From the NCBI RefSeq assembly GCF_020615385.1, contig NZ_JAJAVB010000025.1, positions 209,296-273,295 on the forward strand: a stretch of DNA of 64,000 nucleotides, written 5' to 3'. Below, one piece after another: positions 43,709 to 51,538 of this stretch (within the stretch, counting starts at the first letter, position 1; each line of letters starts with the position of its first letter). A model generated the notes under the pieces. That model was not told the origin of the DNA and ran no database searches. It worked only from the letters and a program-made list of their open reading frames with translations. The translations under genes were made by a program, and so were the position numbers. This DNA is from Jiella soli (GTDB lineage Bacteria; Pseudomonadota; Alphaproteobacteria; Rhizobiales; Rhizobiaceae).

Positions 43709-44220
43709 GGCGGAAACCATGGCTCGATCGCCGCTCGGTTTGTCCGGCCGATGGGACGTCGGGCTCTGAACCGAGGTCACGGCCTCCGGAGAACTCTTTG
43801 TCGTGGCATCGGGTCCGGAACCAGCCGTGATTCCTTTCGGTCCGATACTCGGCAATCCGACTCCGGCAACTTCGTCCCAAAGTATCCAACTCTGGTCCAG
43901 ACACAGATGTTCTCCATGACTTCGAAGGTGGGGCCGTGCCGCCAGATTCCGGCCTGACATCTGCCTGCGTTAGGTGGATGCAGCCCGCTCGCCAAGCCGG
44001 CAGTGTTGCCTGAGGCTCGCGGATATCGGGCATGGGCAGGCGCCTAAGCTCGGGCGAAGTCGTCCGCGACATCTGCCGCGCTGTCCCCCCGGATCCGTCC
44101 GGCCTTGCGCCTGCTAACCGAACAGTAACCAAGCTCCGATATCACTGTTCTCGACGCCAACAGCGTCGCGAGCCCGGCAAAGGTACTGCGTTCCGGGCGC
44201 CCGCGGCGGCGCGTTCAACA
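43709..44220. other. Intergenic stretch without recognised gene, visibly lower GC
   Basis: This 512-base stretch between the small protein and the receiver terminator has no supported coding region. Short open frames on both strands are unlike any family I know. The segment 43795-43925 is less GC-rich than its surroundings. It could hold a small RNA or the remnant of a lost gene; neither is shown. Confidence 0.4.
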
Positions 44221-44252
44221 CAAAACCGCGCCCGGATACCGGCGCGGTTTTG
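44221..44252 (-). terminator. Strong rho-independent terminator of the lone receiver gene
   Basis: CAAAACCGCGCC, 8-nt loop, GGCGCGGTTTTG is a perfect 12-bp stem, 83 bases after the receiver stop on the minus strand. In that direction it ends GGTTTTGTGTT, a U-rich tail. It would also work in the plus direction (GGTTTTGGCGCTTCTTC). This is the clearest terminator in the window. Confidence 0.8.
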
Positions 44253-44334
44253 GCGCTTCTTCGAAGATTGGCGACGGCGCTTCGGGTGCGGGATCCCCTG
44301 CAGAGGGAACGCCCGTCCAAGCGGCGTCACACGG

Positions 44335-44673
44335 TCAAGCCGCCAGGGGAAGGACGTTCTCCACTTCGCGCGCCTCGAACGGCTTGTTGATCTGCGGAAT
44401 GGCGCCAAAGCTCTCCGGCAGACGGTCGAGACTGCTGGAGACGAAGCAGAACGGCACCTGGTCACGAAGAAGGCGCTGGGCGAGCGGTAGCGAAGTCTCT
44501 TCCGGGCATCCGAGATTGATATCCAGAAGCGCGAAATCGACACCCTCATCGAGCATCTGAAAAGCTTCGAGCAGATTTGACGCGAGAAGCACCTCGGCCT
44601 TCGAGCGATTCTGGACGATTTCCTCCAGATCGAGAGCGATGATCGGCTCGTCTTCCACGATGAGTATCTTCAT
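44335..44673 (-). CDS. Single-domain response regulator
   Basis: This 112-residue receiver has no output domain. It has acidic pocket LIVEDEPIIALDLEEIV, phospho-acceptor Asp51 in FALLDINLG, Ser pair in FCFVSSSLD and Lys in INKPFE. The family is often the partner of HWE/HisKA_2 kinases in Rhizobiales, of which several occur in this window. ATG 44673 has AGAAGGG about 10 bases upstream. It is transcribed alone, ending at the 12-bp hairpin. Confidence 0.88.
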   Translation of the reverse strand: MKILIVEDEPIIALDLEEIVQNRSKAEVLLASNLLEAFQMLDEGVDFALLDINLGCPEETSLPLAQRLLRDQVPFCFVSSSLDRLPESFGAIPQINKPFEAREVENVLPLAA

Positions 44674-44984
44674 GACACTGACCCTTCTGTTGATGGTGCA
44701 ATGCCGCAGCGACAAGAAAGGTTGCAAGGGTCGATCGAATTTTCCAGTAATTTTCGGAATTCTTTGTCCTTCGCAATAATCGCATAAAGCAACTGTTAAC
44801 TATCCCACGGTTGGCAGATCGAATCATTCTCCCTGGAGGTGCAGCGAGAGGATCTGGCGGGAGGAGATTCGACGGAGCGCGCGCGCGGCATAGGCCGCAA
44901 CCCGCCGGTTCGTCGCATGGAGAGCAAGCAAATTAGCGGCGACGCACCCATGCGCGGCCCCGCCATTCTTCGCGCGTCTACCGC
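44674..44984. promoter_or_regulatory. Intergenic region upstream of the lone receiver gene
   Basis: This 311-base spacer separates the receiver gene from the EAL protein, both on the minus strand. 44735-44815 is AT-rich and presumably carries the receiver promoter, but no confident -35/-10 pair was found. The part near 44840-44984 is the 3' untranslated side of the EAL gene. No gene was recognised. Confidence 0.35.
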
Positions 44985-46979
44985 CTACGCGATGCGGCGG
45001 ATCTTCTGCAGCCGTTCGGCGTAGCTCGACGGGGTGCTGCGCGAGATGGCGAATTTCGTCAGGACCTCGGCCTCGGTCTGGGAGGCGGGAACCGGCCGGC
45101 CGTAATAATAACCCTGGATCTGATCGCAGCCGAGTTTGCGCAGGAGGTCGACCTGTTCCTGCGTCTCCACGCCCTCGGTCGTCACCTTCATTCCCATGTG
45201 ATGGGCCATGGAGATAATCGTCTCGACGATCTGCGGCACCTTCTGCTCGCCGTTTTCCATCGCCTTCATGAAGCTCTGGTCGATCTTCAGCTTGTCGAAC
45301 GGGAACCGCCAGAGATAGCCGAGCGAGGAATAGCCGGTGCCGAAATCGTCCATGTCGACGGAAATGCCGAGGTCGGAGAGCTCGCGCAGCTGGTCGAGAA
45401 TGGCGTCGGAGCGGTCGAGGACGAGCGACTCCACGACCTCGGTTTCGAGCCGGCTGCCGTCGATTCCGGCGTCGCGCATGGCCGAGCGGATGATGTCGAG
45501 AAGGTCGCCGTCGGCGAACTGGACGGCGCTGAGATTGACCGAGACGAAGAGCGGCTTCGGCCAGAGCGCGATCTGGCGGCAGGCCTCGCGGATGACCCAT
45601 GTCCCGATTGTCTTGATGTAGCCGCGAGCTTCGGCGATCGGCACGAACACCGTGGGCGAGATGTAGCTCCCGTCCGGCGCGCGAAGTCGAAGCAGTGCCT
45701 CGAACCCGACCAGCGTCTCGTCGCGCCCGTTGATCAGCGGCTGGTAGAAGAGCTCGAACCCGTCGCGTTCGATCGCCTTGCGCAAGAGCTGCTCCACCTC
45801 CCGGCGGCGATGCATCTCCTCGTCCATCCAGCTTTCGAAGAAGACGAGCGGGTTCGCCTTGTCGGTCTTGTGGTGATAGTGCGCCATCTCGGCGTGCTTG
45901 ACGAGTTCGGAATGGGTGCGCCCGGCTTCCGGAACCATGGCACAGCCGATCGAAATGCGCGGGATCACGGTGCTGCTGCACAGGCTGACCGGCTCGCAGA
46001 TTGCGTCCGCGATCCGGCGGCAGAGGGCCGAGACGGTCTCGACCGAGGTGACCCGGCGATGCAGGACGACAAAATCGTCCGCGCCGATCCGCCCGACGAT
46101 GTCGTCAGTCCCGACCGCGGCCGTCAGCCGCGTCGCCACGATGCGCAGCAATTCGTCGCCACAGGACTGGCCCAGGCTGTCGTTGATCTCCGACAGATCG
46201 TCGAGATCGATATAAAGATAGGCCATCTGCTCGCGCGTCGCCCGGATCGTCGCCAGAACCTGGTCGATGTCCTCCTGCGTCCTGCGGCGGTTGAGGAGGT
46301 GCGTCAGCGCGTCGTGATTGTCGAGAAACTGGATGCGCTCGTCGGCCTCGGCGATCTTGCGCTTGCGGCGGAGATAGAGAAGGAAGGGGGCGCCGGTCGC
46401 GGCGAGCAGAACCAGCACGACGAGGACGGACGTGCGCGCCAGGGTTACCTCATAGCGATACCGGTCGCCGATCATGTCGGCGACGACCGAGACATAGCCG
46501 ATCGTCTGGCCGTCGCGGATCAGGGGCTGGATCACCGAGGGATTGGTGCGGCCGTCGTCATAGACGATCTGAAAGTCGCCGGTCCGCGCGAGCACCGAGG
46601 GGCTCAGACGGTCGCCGGAACTCAGGCCGCCCGGCCGGTCGCGCAACAGCCACTCATAGCGATCTGAACGCGAACGATAGACCTCCACGCCCTTACGGTC
46701 GAAGATCGCGAAACTGTCGATGGCGGCGAGGTTGGCGACCTTTCGGATCGTCGCTTCCGCATCCGGCTTGCGGGAAATGCCGGTGAGAAAGGCTTCGACC
46801 TGGCCGTCCGGCGTCAGAAGCAACCGTGTGAAGTCGGCGCCGCGGCCCCGCATCTCAGCCTCGACGAGCTTGCCGACCGCGTTCTGGCCGAGAGACAGAA
46901 TGGTGACGACGACAAAGCCGACGATGGCTGCAACGCCCAGGATTACGGCCCAATGTCGCTTGAGGAAGAAACGCACCAT
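44985..46979 (-). CDS. Membrane GGDEF-EAL protein with degenerate GGDEF motif; predicted c-di-GMP phosphodiesterase
   Basis: This 664-residue protein has helix 1 (AVILGVAAIVGFVVVTILSL), a periplasmic sensor (about 33-180), helix 2 (about 181-203), GGDEF (215-370) and EAL (395-640). The GGDEF motif reads GADDF at 299-303, which probably abolishes cyclase activity, although such domains can still bind GTP. The EAL catalytic set is nearly complete: FEALLRL (427-429), NLSAVQF, DDFGTGYSS, KIDQSF, TEGVET, QIQGYYYGRP. The ExTE glutamate motif reads EVVE, with Val for Thr. Hydrolysis of c-di-GMP is predicted but should be tested because of that change. It lies in the same 7-kb region as the Amt-GGDEF-EAL fusion. 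Confidence 0.9.
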   Translation of the reverse strand: MVRFFLKRHWAVILGVAAIVGFVVVTILSLGQNAVGKLVEAEMRGRGADFTRLLLTPDGQVEAFLTGISRKPDAEATIRKVANLAAIDSFAIFDRKGVEVYRSRSDRYEWLLRDRPGGLSSGDRLSPSVLARTGDFQIVYDDGRTNPSVIQPLIRDGQTIGYVSVVADMIGDRYRYEVTLARTSVLVVLVLLAATGAPFLLYLRRKRKIAEADERIQFLDNHDALTHLLNRRRTQEDIDQVLATIRATREQMAYLYIDLDDLSEINDSLGQSCGDELLRIVATRLTAAVGTDDIVGRIGADDFVVLHRRVTSVETVSALCRRIADAICEPVSLCSSTVIPRISIGCAMVPEAGRTHSELVKHAEMAHYHHKTDKANPLVFFESWMDEEMHRRREVEQLLRKAIERDGFELFYQPLINGRDETLVGFEALLRLRAPDGSYISPTVFVPIAEARGYIKTIGTWVIREACRQIALWPKPLFVSVNLSAVQFADGDLLDIIRSAMRDAGIDGSRLETEVVESLVLDRSDAILDQLRELSDLGISVDMDDFGTGYSSLGYLWRFPFDKLKIDQSFMKAMENGEQKVPQIVETIISMAHHMGMKVTTEGVETQEQVDLLRKLGCDQIQGYYYGRPVPASQTEAEVLTKFAISRSTPSSYAERLQKIRRIA

Positions 46980-47263
46980 CGACTCTTCGTTTCTTGAATC
47001 GAGACGAGGCTAGAGGCGAGAAGTAAATTTTCTGTCCTGCTACCGGATTCAACCTGTTGCTCTTGCAACGAAGGTGCCGAGAACATCCGGTAGGCCCGCA
47101 GAAACAGGGCGTCTGGTACCATCACGCGGAAGGCTCGCGCACCCGCGCAGCGAAATGCCTTAACGGAACCGAAGGGTAAGTGGGGCCGCTAGGCTTTGCC
47201 ATCTTGAGCAAGGCGCGCCGTAACCATACGAATGGGTCCGAGTTTCCTTCACAACTTCGGCAA
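46980..47263. other. Divergent spacer between the EAL gene and the L,D-transpeptidase gene
   Basis: The spacer runs from 46980 to 47338 and has no supported gene. Its right part carries the transpeptidase promoter and hairpin described separately. The left part should hold the promoter of the minus-strand EAL gene. A small inverted repeat TTGC-TCTT-GCAA is at 47056-47067. Confidence 0.35.
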
Positions 47264-47292
47264 TTGACCGCGATCAGCCTCCGACCTAGTGT
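47264..47292 (+). promoter_or_regulatory. Predicted housekeeping promoter of the L,D-transpeptidase gene
   Basis: TTGACC (47264-47269), 17-base spacing and TAGTGT (47287-47292) resemble a sigma-70-type promoter with a strong -35 and weak -10. Transcription would start near 47299, 40 bases before the ATG. Confidence 0.45.
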
Positions 47293-47312
47293 CTTTTTTG
47301 CGGCAAAAAGAC
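47291..47312 (+). promoter_or_regulatory. AT-rich inverted repeat at the predicted transcription start
   Basis: GTCTTTTT, TGCGGC, AAAAAGAC is a perfect 8-bp inverted repeat overlapping the -10 and start site of the predicted promoter. It is unusually AT-rich for this genome. An operator for a repressor is more likely than an RNA element given its position. Confidence 0.45.
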
Positions 47313-47338
47313 GCCAATTATCAGGCTGGAGAAGTGAA

Positions 47339-47767
47339 ATGAGAAAGTTTGCCCTGGCGATCGCCATGATCGTCGGCAGCTTGACGCTCGGCCTCGGCGG
47401 AGCGCAAGCGGGTCTCGTGGCGAAGGTCGACCTGTCCTCGCAGACCTTGACGGTCATTCAGGACGGCCACGTGAAGTATCGCTGGCCGGTTTCCACCGCC
47501 CGGCGCGGCTATGTCACCCCGACCGGCAGCTACAGGCCGACGCGGACCCACCGCATGTGGTATTCGCGCAAATACGACAACTCGCCCATGCCTTATTCGG
47601 TTTTCTACCACCGAGGCTACGCCATTCACGGCACCGGTGCGATCAGCCGCCTCGGTCGTCCGGCCTCGCATGGCTGCGTCCGCCTGCATCCGTCGAACGC
47701 GAAGATCTTCTATTCGCTCGTCAGGCAGGTGGGCATGGGGAACACGCGGGTCGTCGTCCAGCGCTGA
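47339..47767 (+). CDS. L,D-transpeptidase (YkuD family), small secreted
   Basis: This 142-residue exported enzyme has a signal peptide (FALAIAMIVGSLTLGLGGAQ) and a YkuD domain with PVSTARRGYVTPTGSY, GYAIHGTG and the catalytic SHGCVRLHPSN, Cys113. The family forms 3-3 cross-links in peptidoglycan or attaches lipoproteins and outer membrane proteins to it; polar-growing Rhizobiales carry many copies. ATG 47339 has GGAGAAG upstream. A longer frame (from 47180) is not supported. Confidence 0.92.
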   Translation: MRKFALAIAMIVGSLTLGLGGAQAGLVAKVDLSSQTLTVIQDGHVKYRWPVSTARRGYVTPTGSYRPTRTHRMWYSRKYDNSPMPYSVFYHRGYAIHGTGAISRLGRPASHGCVRLHPSNAKIFYSLVRQVGMGNTRVVVQR

Positions 47768-48071
47768 GCGCACGCCAGGACGCTCGAATCATCCCGGATG
47801 ATTACCCCTTCGGCCTGCCGCACCACGGTGGGCCGAAAGCAGTCGCGGCATTCGGCTGAACAGCCTGTCCCATAGCGTTGGTGCCGCGGCTGGCGCATCG
47901 GGCCCGAAACTGGCAACCGGCTTTCGAGAAAAATCCGATGCGACAGCAATGAAGATAGGCCGGAGGAGCGATTCCGATCTGCTTCCCAACGCCCAACGCC
48001 CAACGCCCGAACTTTAAAGGTGCGTAGGTCGTCAGCGCGAAGATTTCAGCCGGGCCCTCCGTGTCGGGCCT
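47768..48071. other. Intergenic region without recognised gene
   Basis: The 304 bases between the L,D-transpeptidase and the small minus-strand gene contain only short open frames with poor codon usage. The one notable element is a tandem heptamer at 47985-48005. No tRNA or terminator was recognised. Confidence 0.4.
47985..48005. repeat. Tandem heptamer CCCAACG x3
   Basis: Three exact copies of CCCAACG stand head to tail, with a partial fourth (CCCGAAC) following. It lies in a non-coding spacer and could be a slippage-prone microsatellite. No role is apparent. Confidence 0.6.
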
Positions 48072-48299
48072 TCACTGCAACGGGCGCAGGATCCGCCGGC
48101 GCAGGCCTGCCGCCGTCGCAGGCCGCAGAACCTCGATCGAGACGCTGTAGCCGAGTCGCTCGACGCGCGAGGCGTCGAGGATGGCCGAACGGATTGCATC
48201 GACGCGGCGGCCGAACAGTCCGTGCGGTTCGTGGCAGAACGAGACCGCCCAATGCTGCCCGACCGGCTCGACCCGGTATTTCACTTGACCGGAATGCAT
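48072..48299 (-). CDS. Small hypothetical protein (DUF2188-like)
   Basis: This 75-residue protein reads HSGQVKYRVEPVGQHWAVSF, then EPHGLFGRRVDAIRSAILDA. The pattern of a strand pair around HWAV followed by a helix with AIxxAxxxA resembles DUF2188-like proteins, but the match is tentative. ATG 48299 has AAGGAGG 8 bases upstream, one of the best ribosome sites in the window. It stands alone upstream of the universal stress protein (opposite end) on the same strand. Confidence 0.6.
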   Translation of the reverse strand: MHSGQVKYRVEPVGQHWAVSFCHEPHGLFGRRVDAIRSAILDASRVERLGYSVSIEVLRPATAAGLRRRILRPLQ

Positions 48300-48455
48300 G
48301 CTGCGGTCCTCCTTCCCGGCCGATGTCACGCTTGGCGCGGCGTGAGCGGCTCTTCGTCCTCCCGTCCGGTGCGTCCACCGTTTTCGGCGACCCCTTGGCG
48401 GAAAAGCCCGAAGCTGTTCGACGGCCGGAAGCGCCGGGGGACTCGACCGTCGACG

Positions 48456-49373
48456 TCAGTGCGCCATGAGAATCGGATATGGGCTGCTTTGCAACAATTC
48501 TCGCGTCACGCCGCCGAAAATCATCTCACGGAAGCGTGAGCGGCCATACGCTCCGCAGACCAGAAGGTCTGCGCCGAGGACGGTGGCCTCGTTCAGGAGC
48601 CCGGCGGCGGGATGATGCCATTGCGGCACGTTGCGGATCTCCACCTTCACACCGTGCCGGGCCAGATGGCGGGCCATGTCGGACGCCGGGAGGAGGTGGC
48701 GTTCCTCGTCGGAGGCATCCTCGGTGACGGAGACGAGATGCACCGCTTCGGCCCGGACCATGAAGGGGAGGGCGGCGGCGATCGCATGCGAGCATTCGCG
48801 CGTGTCGCGCCAGCCGACAACGACGGTCCGCGGCGCGCGTAGCGGCGCCGACGGCGCGTTCGGAACGATGAGCGTGGCGACGCCTGCTTCGAACAGCACC
48901 GCTTCCAGCATGTCCCCGGACTGATCGAGCTGATCCGACGGCTGGCTGATCACGAACAGGTCGCTCGTGCGGGCGAGCCGGGCAGCGGCGATGGCCAGAT
49001 CGCGGATCAGTCCGTCGGTCCGGCGCAGGTTCGCCTGCGGTGCGAGCCGTCCCATGCGCTCGCGCAGAGCGGTCTCGAACCGGTCCCCCGCCGCCTCCGC
49101 GTTCTTCCAGATTTCTGCGATCAGCCAGTCGGAGCCCGGACCGATCGGGATCGCGGTGCTCGGGACGAGATTGGCCAGGAAGCAGTCGAGATGGGCATCG
49201 AAGGCAGAGGCGATCGTCTCGGCATAGGCGAGCTTGGCCTCGTCGTCCGGGCCGCCGGACAGATGCACGGCGATGTCGGCGATAGGATGCGTCTTGCTGG
49301 ACGGCATTGCCTGCGGACGTGCGGCTGCGGTGCCGGACTGGCCCTCTGGGTCGGCGATCGTCTCGGACGTCAT
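48456..49373 (-). CDS. Universal stress protein (two UspA-like modules)
   Basis: This 305-residue protein has two tandem Usp folds, the first diverged. The second has TVVVGWRDTRECSHAIAAAL and the nucleotide-loop-like end CGAYGRSRFREMIFGGVTRE followed by the PILMAH tail. The first ends with SDLFVISQPSDQLD and VLFEAGVATLIVPN. Such proteins bind ATP or AMP and act under stress, but the specific role is unknown. The N-terminal 28 residues are low-complexity and the true start may be a later codon. Confidence 0.85.
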   Translation of the reverse strand: MTSETIADPEGQSGTAAARPQAMPSSKTHPIADIAVHLSGGPDDEAKLAYAETIASAFDAHLDCFLANLVPSTAIPIGPGSDWLIAEIWKNAEAAGDRFETALRERMGRLAPQANLRRTDGLIRDLAIAAARLARTSDLFVISQPSDQLDQSGDMLEAVLFEAGVATLIVPNAPSAPLRAPRTVVVGWRDTRECSHAIAAALPFMVRAEAVHLVSVTEDASDEERHLLPASDMARHLARHGVKVEIRNVPQWHHPAAGLLNEATVLGADLLVCGAYGRSRFREMIFGGVTRELLQSSPYPILMAH

Positions 49374-49510
49374 GGTGGGGTTCCTCCTCTGGCCGCCTCC
49401 GGCCGTTCGATCCGCAGCACCTTGCGTGACTTACATCGGTCGGGCCTTGATCGGAATCAATGAATGCGAGGGACGGTTGCGCGGCAGCAGGCTGCTTCGG
49501 CCGCCGGTCC

Positions 49511-50458
49511 TCAGCGGGCCTTGCGCCCCGGCTTCTTCGGTCGCGTCTGCCAGCGGTCGTGGAACCACATCCACTGCTCGGGATGTTCGCGCACCCAGCC
49601 CTCGACCACGTCGTTCAGAAGCTGGCAGCTGACAGTCACGTCGATGTCCCCGGTCGCGTTGCGCGGCAGGTCAAGGCGCGGCATCAGTTCAAGGCGGTAG
49701 CGTCCGTTCGGAAGGCGGATCGAGCGGGCCGGATAGACCTCGGCGTCGAACTGCCGCGCGAGCTTGGGAACCAGCGGATTGGTATGGCAGGGCCGTCCGA
49801 AGAAGGTGGTCGGGACACCCTTCTTGAACTTCTGGTCGACGAGCATGCCGACCGCCCCGCCGCGCTGCAGGATGCCGGCGAGCGTCCAGGCGGCCCCCGC
49901 CTTGGACGGCACCAGATGGCCGCTGGCGGTCCGGCGGGCCGACTGGACCTCCTTGGCGATGTAGCGGTTGTTCGGCTGGCGGAAGAGGGCGGTGAACTCC
50001 AGGCCGAAGGCGGCCGCGCCGATCGGCAGCAGCTCGAAGCAGCCGAGATGGCCGGTGAAGAAGATGAACGGGCCCTTGCGTTCGCGCAGCTCGACGAAGG
50101 TGTCGATGCCCTCCACCTCGACGCGTCCGGCCTGGGGGTTCTCCGGATCGAAGTCGAAGAGGTCGTCGAGAAAGACGAACTCGGCGGCTATCCGGCCCAT
50201 CTGGCCCCAGTTGGCGCGGGCCGTCCTCTCGACCCAGTCCTCGTCTTTTTCAGGATAGGCCTGGCGCAGATTGTCCTTCGCAAGGCGGTGCCGGGCGGTC
50301 AGCGGGCCCAGCCAGCGCGCTGCCCGATCCGCGAAGGCAAGCCCGGCGCTCGCCGGAAACAGCCGCAGGAGCTTCAGCGCGGCGAAAAGGATCTGCGCGA
50401 CGACGAAGTCGCCGGCGCGCTTTGCCCTGAGCGCGAGTTTGGCGGTTCGCGGATTCAT
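49511..50458 (-). CDS. lpxXL: Very-long-chain acyltransferase of lipid A (LpxXL-like, LpxL/HtrB family)
   Basis: This 315-residue LpxL/HtrB acyltransferase has HX4E as HLGCFE (His137, Glu142), AFRQP-like block ALFRQPNNRYI and VDQKFKKGVPTTFFG. It is the last gene of the acpXL cluster, which in rhizobia identifies it as the transferase of the 27-hydroxyoctacosanoyl chain from AcpXL to lipid A. ATG 50458 overlaps the dehydrogenase stop (ATGA). The basic C-terminus (RPKKPGRKAR) is unremarkable. A general LpxL role is the alternative. Confidence 0.85.
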   Translation of the reverse strand: MNPRTAKLALRAKRAGDFVVAQILFAALKLLRLFPASAGLAFADRAARWLGPLTARHRLAKDNLRQAYPEKDEDWVERTARANWGQMGRIAAEFVFLDDLFDFDPENPQAGRVEVEGIDTFVELRERKGPFIFFTGHLGCFELLPIGAAAFGLEFTALFRQPNNRYIAKEVQSARRTASGHLVPSKAGAAWTLAGILQRGGAVGMLVDQKFKKGVPTTFFGRPCHTNPLVPKLARQFDAEVYPARSIRLPNGRYRLELMPRLDLPRNATGDIDVTVSCQLLNDVVEGWVREHPEQWMWFHDRWQTRPKKPGRKAR

Positions 50459-51507
50459 GCGGAGAGGACGTCGCCATCCCCGTCGAGCCTGAGGATGATC
50501 TTGCCGAAGACTTCGCGCGCTTCCATCCGCTTCAGCGCCAGCCCGATCCCCTCGAAGCCGATCTCGGTGTCGATCACCGGATGGACGAGGCCGCGCGCCA
50601 TCTTCTGCATGGCATTCGCCATGTTCTCCATGCGGCAGCCGAAGGAGCCGAAGAGCTTCAATTGCTGCTGGAAGAGCTGCATCAGGTTCATCTGCGTCGA
50701 GACACCCGAGGTCGAGCCGCAGGTTACCAGCCGTCCGCCGCGCTTCAGGCACAGCATGGAGCCCGCCCAGGTGTCGGCGCCGACATGCTCGAAGACGACG
50801 TCGACGCCCTTCTTCTTCGTCAGCTTGCGGGTGACGCCCTCGAAGCGGTCGGCCCGGTAGTTGATGACGTGGTCGGCACCGAGCGCCTTGGCGCGCTCGA
50901 TCTTGTCGTCAGAGCCGACGGTGGTGATCACCGTACAGCCCTGGCGCTTGGCGAGCTGGATCGCCGCCGAGCCGATGCCCGAGCCGCCGGCATGGATCAG
51001 GATGGTCTCGCCGGGCTCGAGCTTCGCATTGTCGAACAGCATGTGCTCGACCGTCCCGAAGGTGACGGGGGCGAGCGCTGCGCCGACGGCGTCGCAGCCG
51101 GGAGGCGCGGGGACGAGGAGGCGGGCCGGCAGGTTGATCTTCTCCTGCGCGAAGCCGTCGAGATGGAAGCCGTGGACCCCGGAGACGTTCTCGCAGAGAT
51201 TGTCGCGGCCCTCGCGGCAGGGGCGGCAGAGCCCGCAGGTCTGCGCGCCGTAGATCGAGACGAGCTGGCCGGGCAGAACCGAGGCGACGCCGGGGCCGAT
51301 CGCCTCCACCACGCCCGCGGCCTCGGCGCCGACCGTCAGCGGCAGCTTGCGCCTGGCGAAGGCCATGCCGCGCCAGCCCCAAACGTCGATATGGTTCAGC
51401 GCCACCGCCTTGATCGCGACGGTCGCCATGCCGGGACCCGGCGCCGGCGGCGGAAGAACGTCCACCGCCCTCAGGTCGCGATCGCCGAACAGCTGCAATG
51501 CCCGCAT
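50455..51507 (-). CDS. Zinc-binding alcohol dehydrogenase/quinone-oxidoreductase-like protein of the VLCFA cluster
   Basis: This 350-residue medium-chain dehydrogenase/reductase has the GroES-like N-terminal domain, a four-cysteine structural zinc lobe (CGLCRPCREGRDNLC) and a Rossmann fold with HAGGSGIGSAAIQLAKRQG. The usual catalytic-zinc cysteine is not seen: the equivalent region reads NHIDVWGWRG, so a reductase (enoyl or ketoacyl) role like quinone oxidoreductases is possible. The position between fabF1 and lpxXL matches the adh2XL gene of rhizobial clusters. Its stop overlaps the acyltransferase start. Confidence 0.83.
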   Translation of the reverse strand: MRALQLFGDRDLRAVDVLPPPAPGPGMATVAIKAVALNHIDVWGWRGMAFARRKLPLTVGAEAAGVVEAIGPGVASVLPGQLVSIYGAQTCGLCRPCREGRDNLCENVSGVHGFHLDGFAQEKINLPARLLVPAPPGCDAVGAALAPVTFGTVEHMLFDNAKLEPGETILIHAGGSGIGSAAIQLAKRQGCTVITTVGSDDKIERAKALGADHVINYRADRFEGVTRKLTKKKGVDVVFEHVGADTWAGSMLCLKRGGRLVTCGSTSGVSTQMNLMQLFQQQLKLFGSFGCRMENMANAMQKMARGLVHPVIDTEIGFEGIGLALKRMEAREVFGKIILRLDGDGDVLSA

Positions 51508-51538
51508 GATGATTTCCTGTCCGCGGTTCCGGTCTGCC

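Noticed and set aside
43777-43995. 72-residue minus-strand frame in the low-GC spacer
   Set aside because: No ribosome site or family resemblance, and overlapping frames on both strands look equally poor.
44839-45024. Small plus-strand frame before the EAL gene
   Set aside because: It runs into the 3' end of the EAL gene on the opposite strand and has no ribosome site or similarity.
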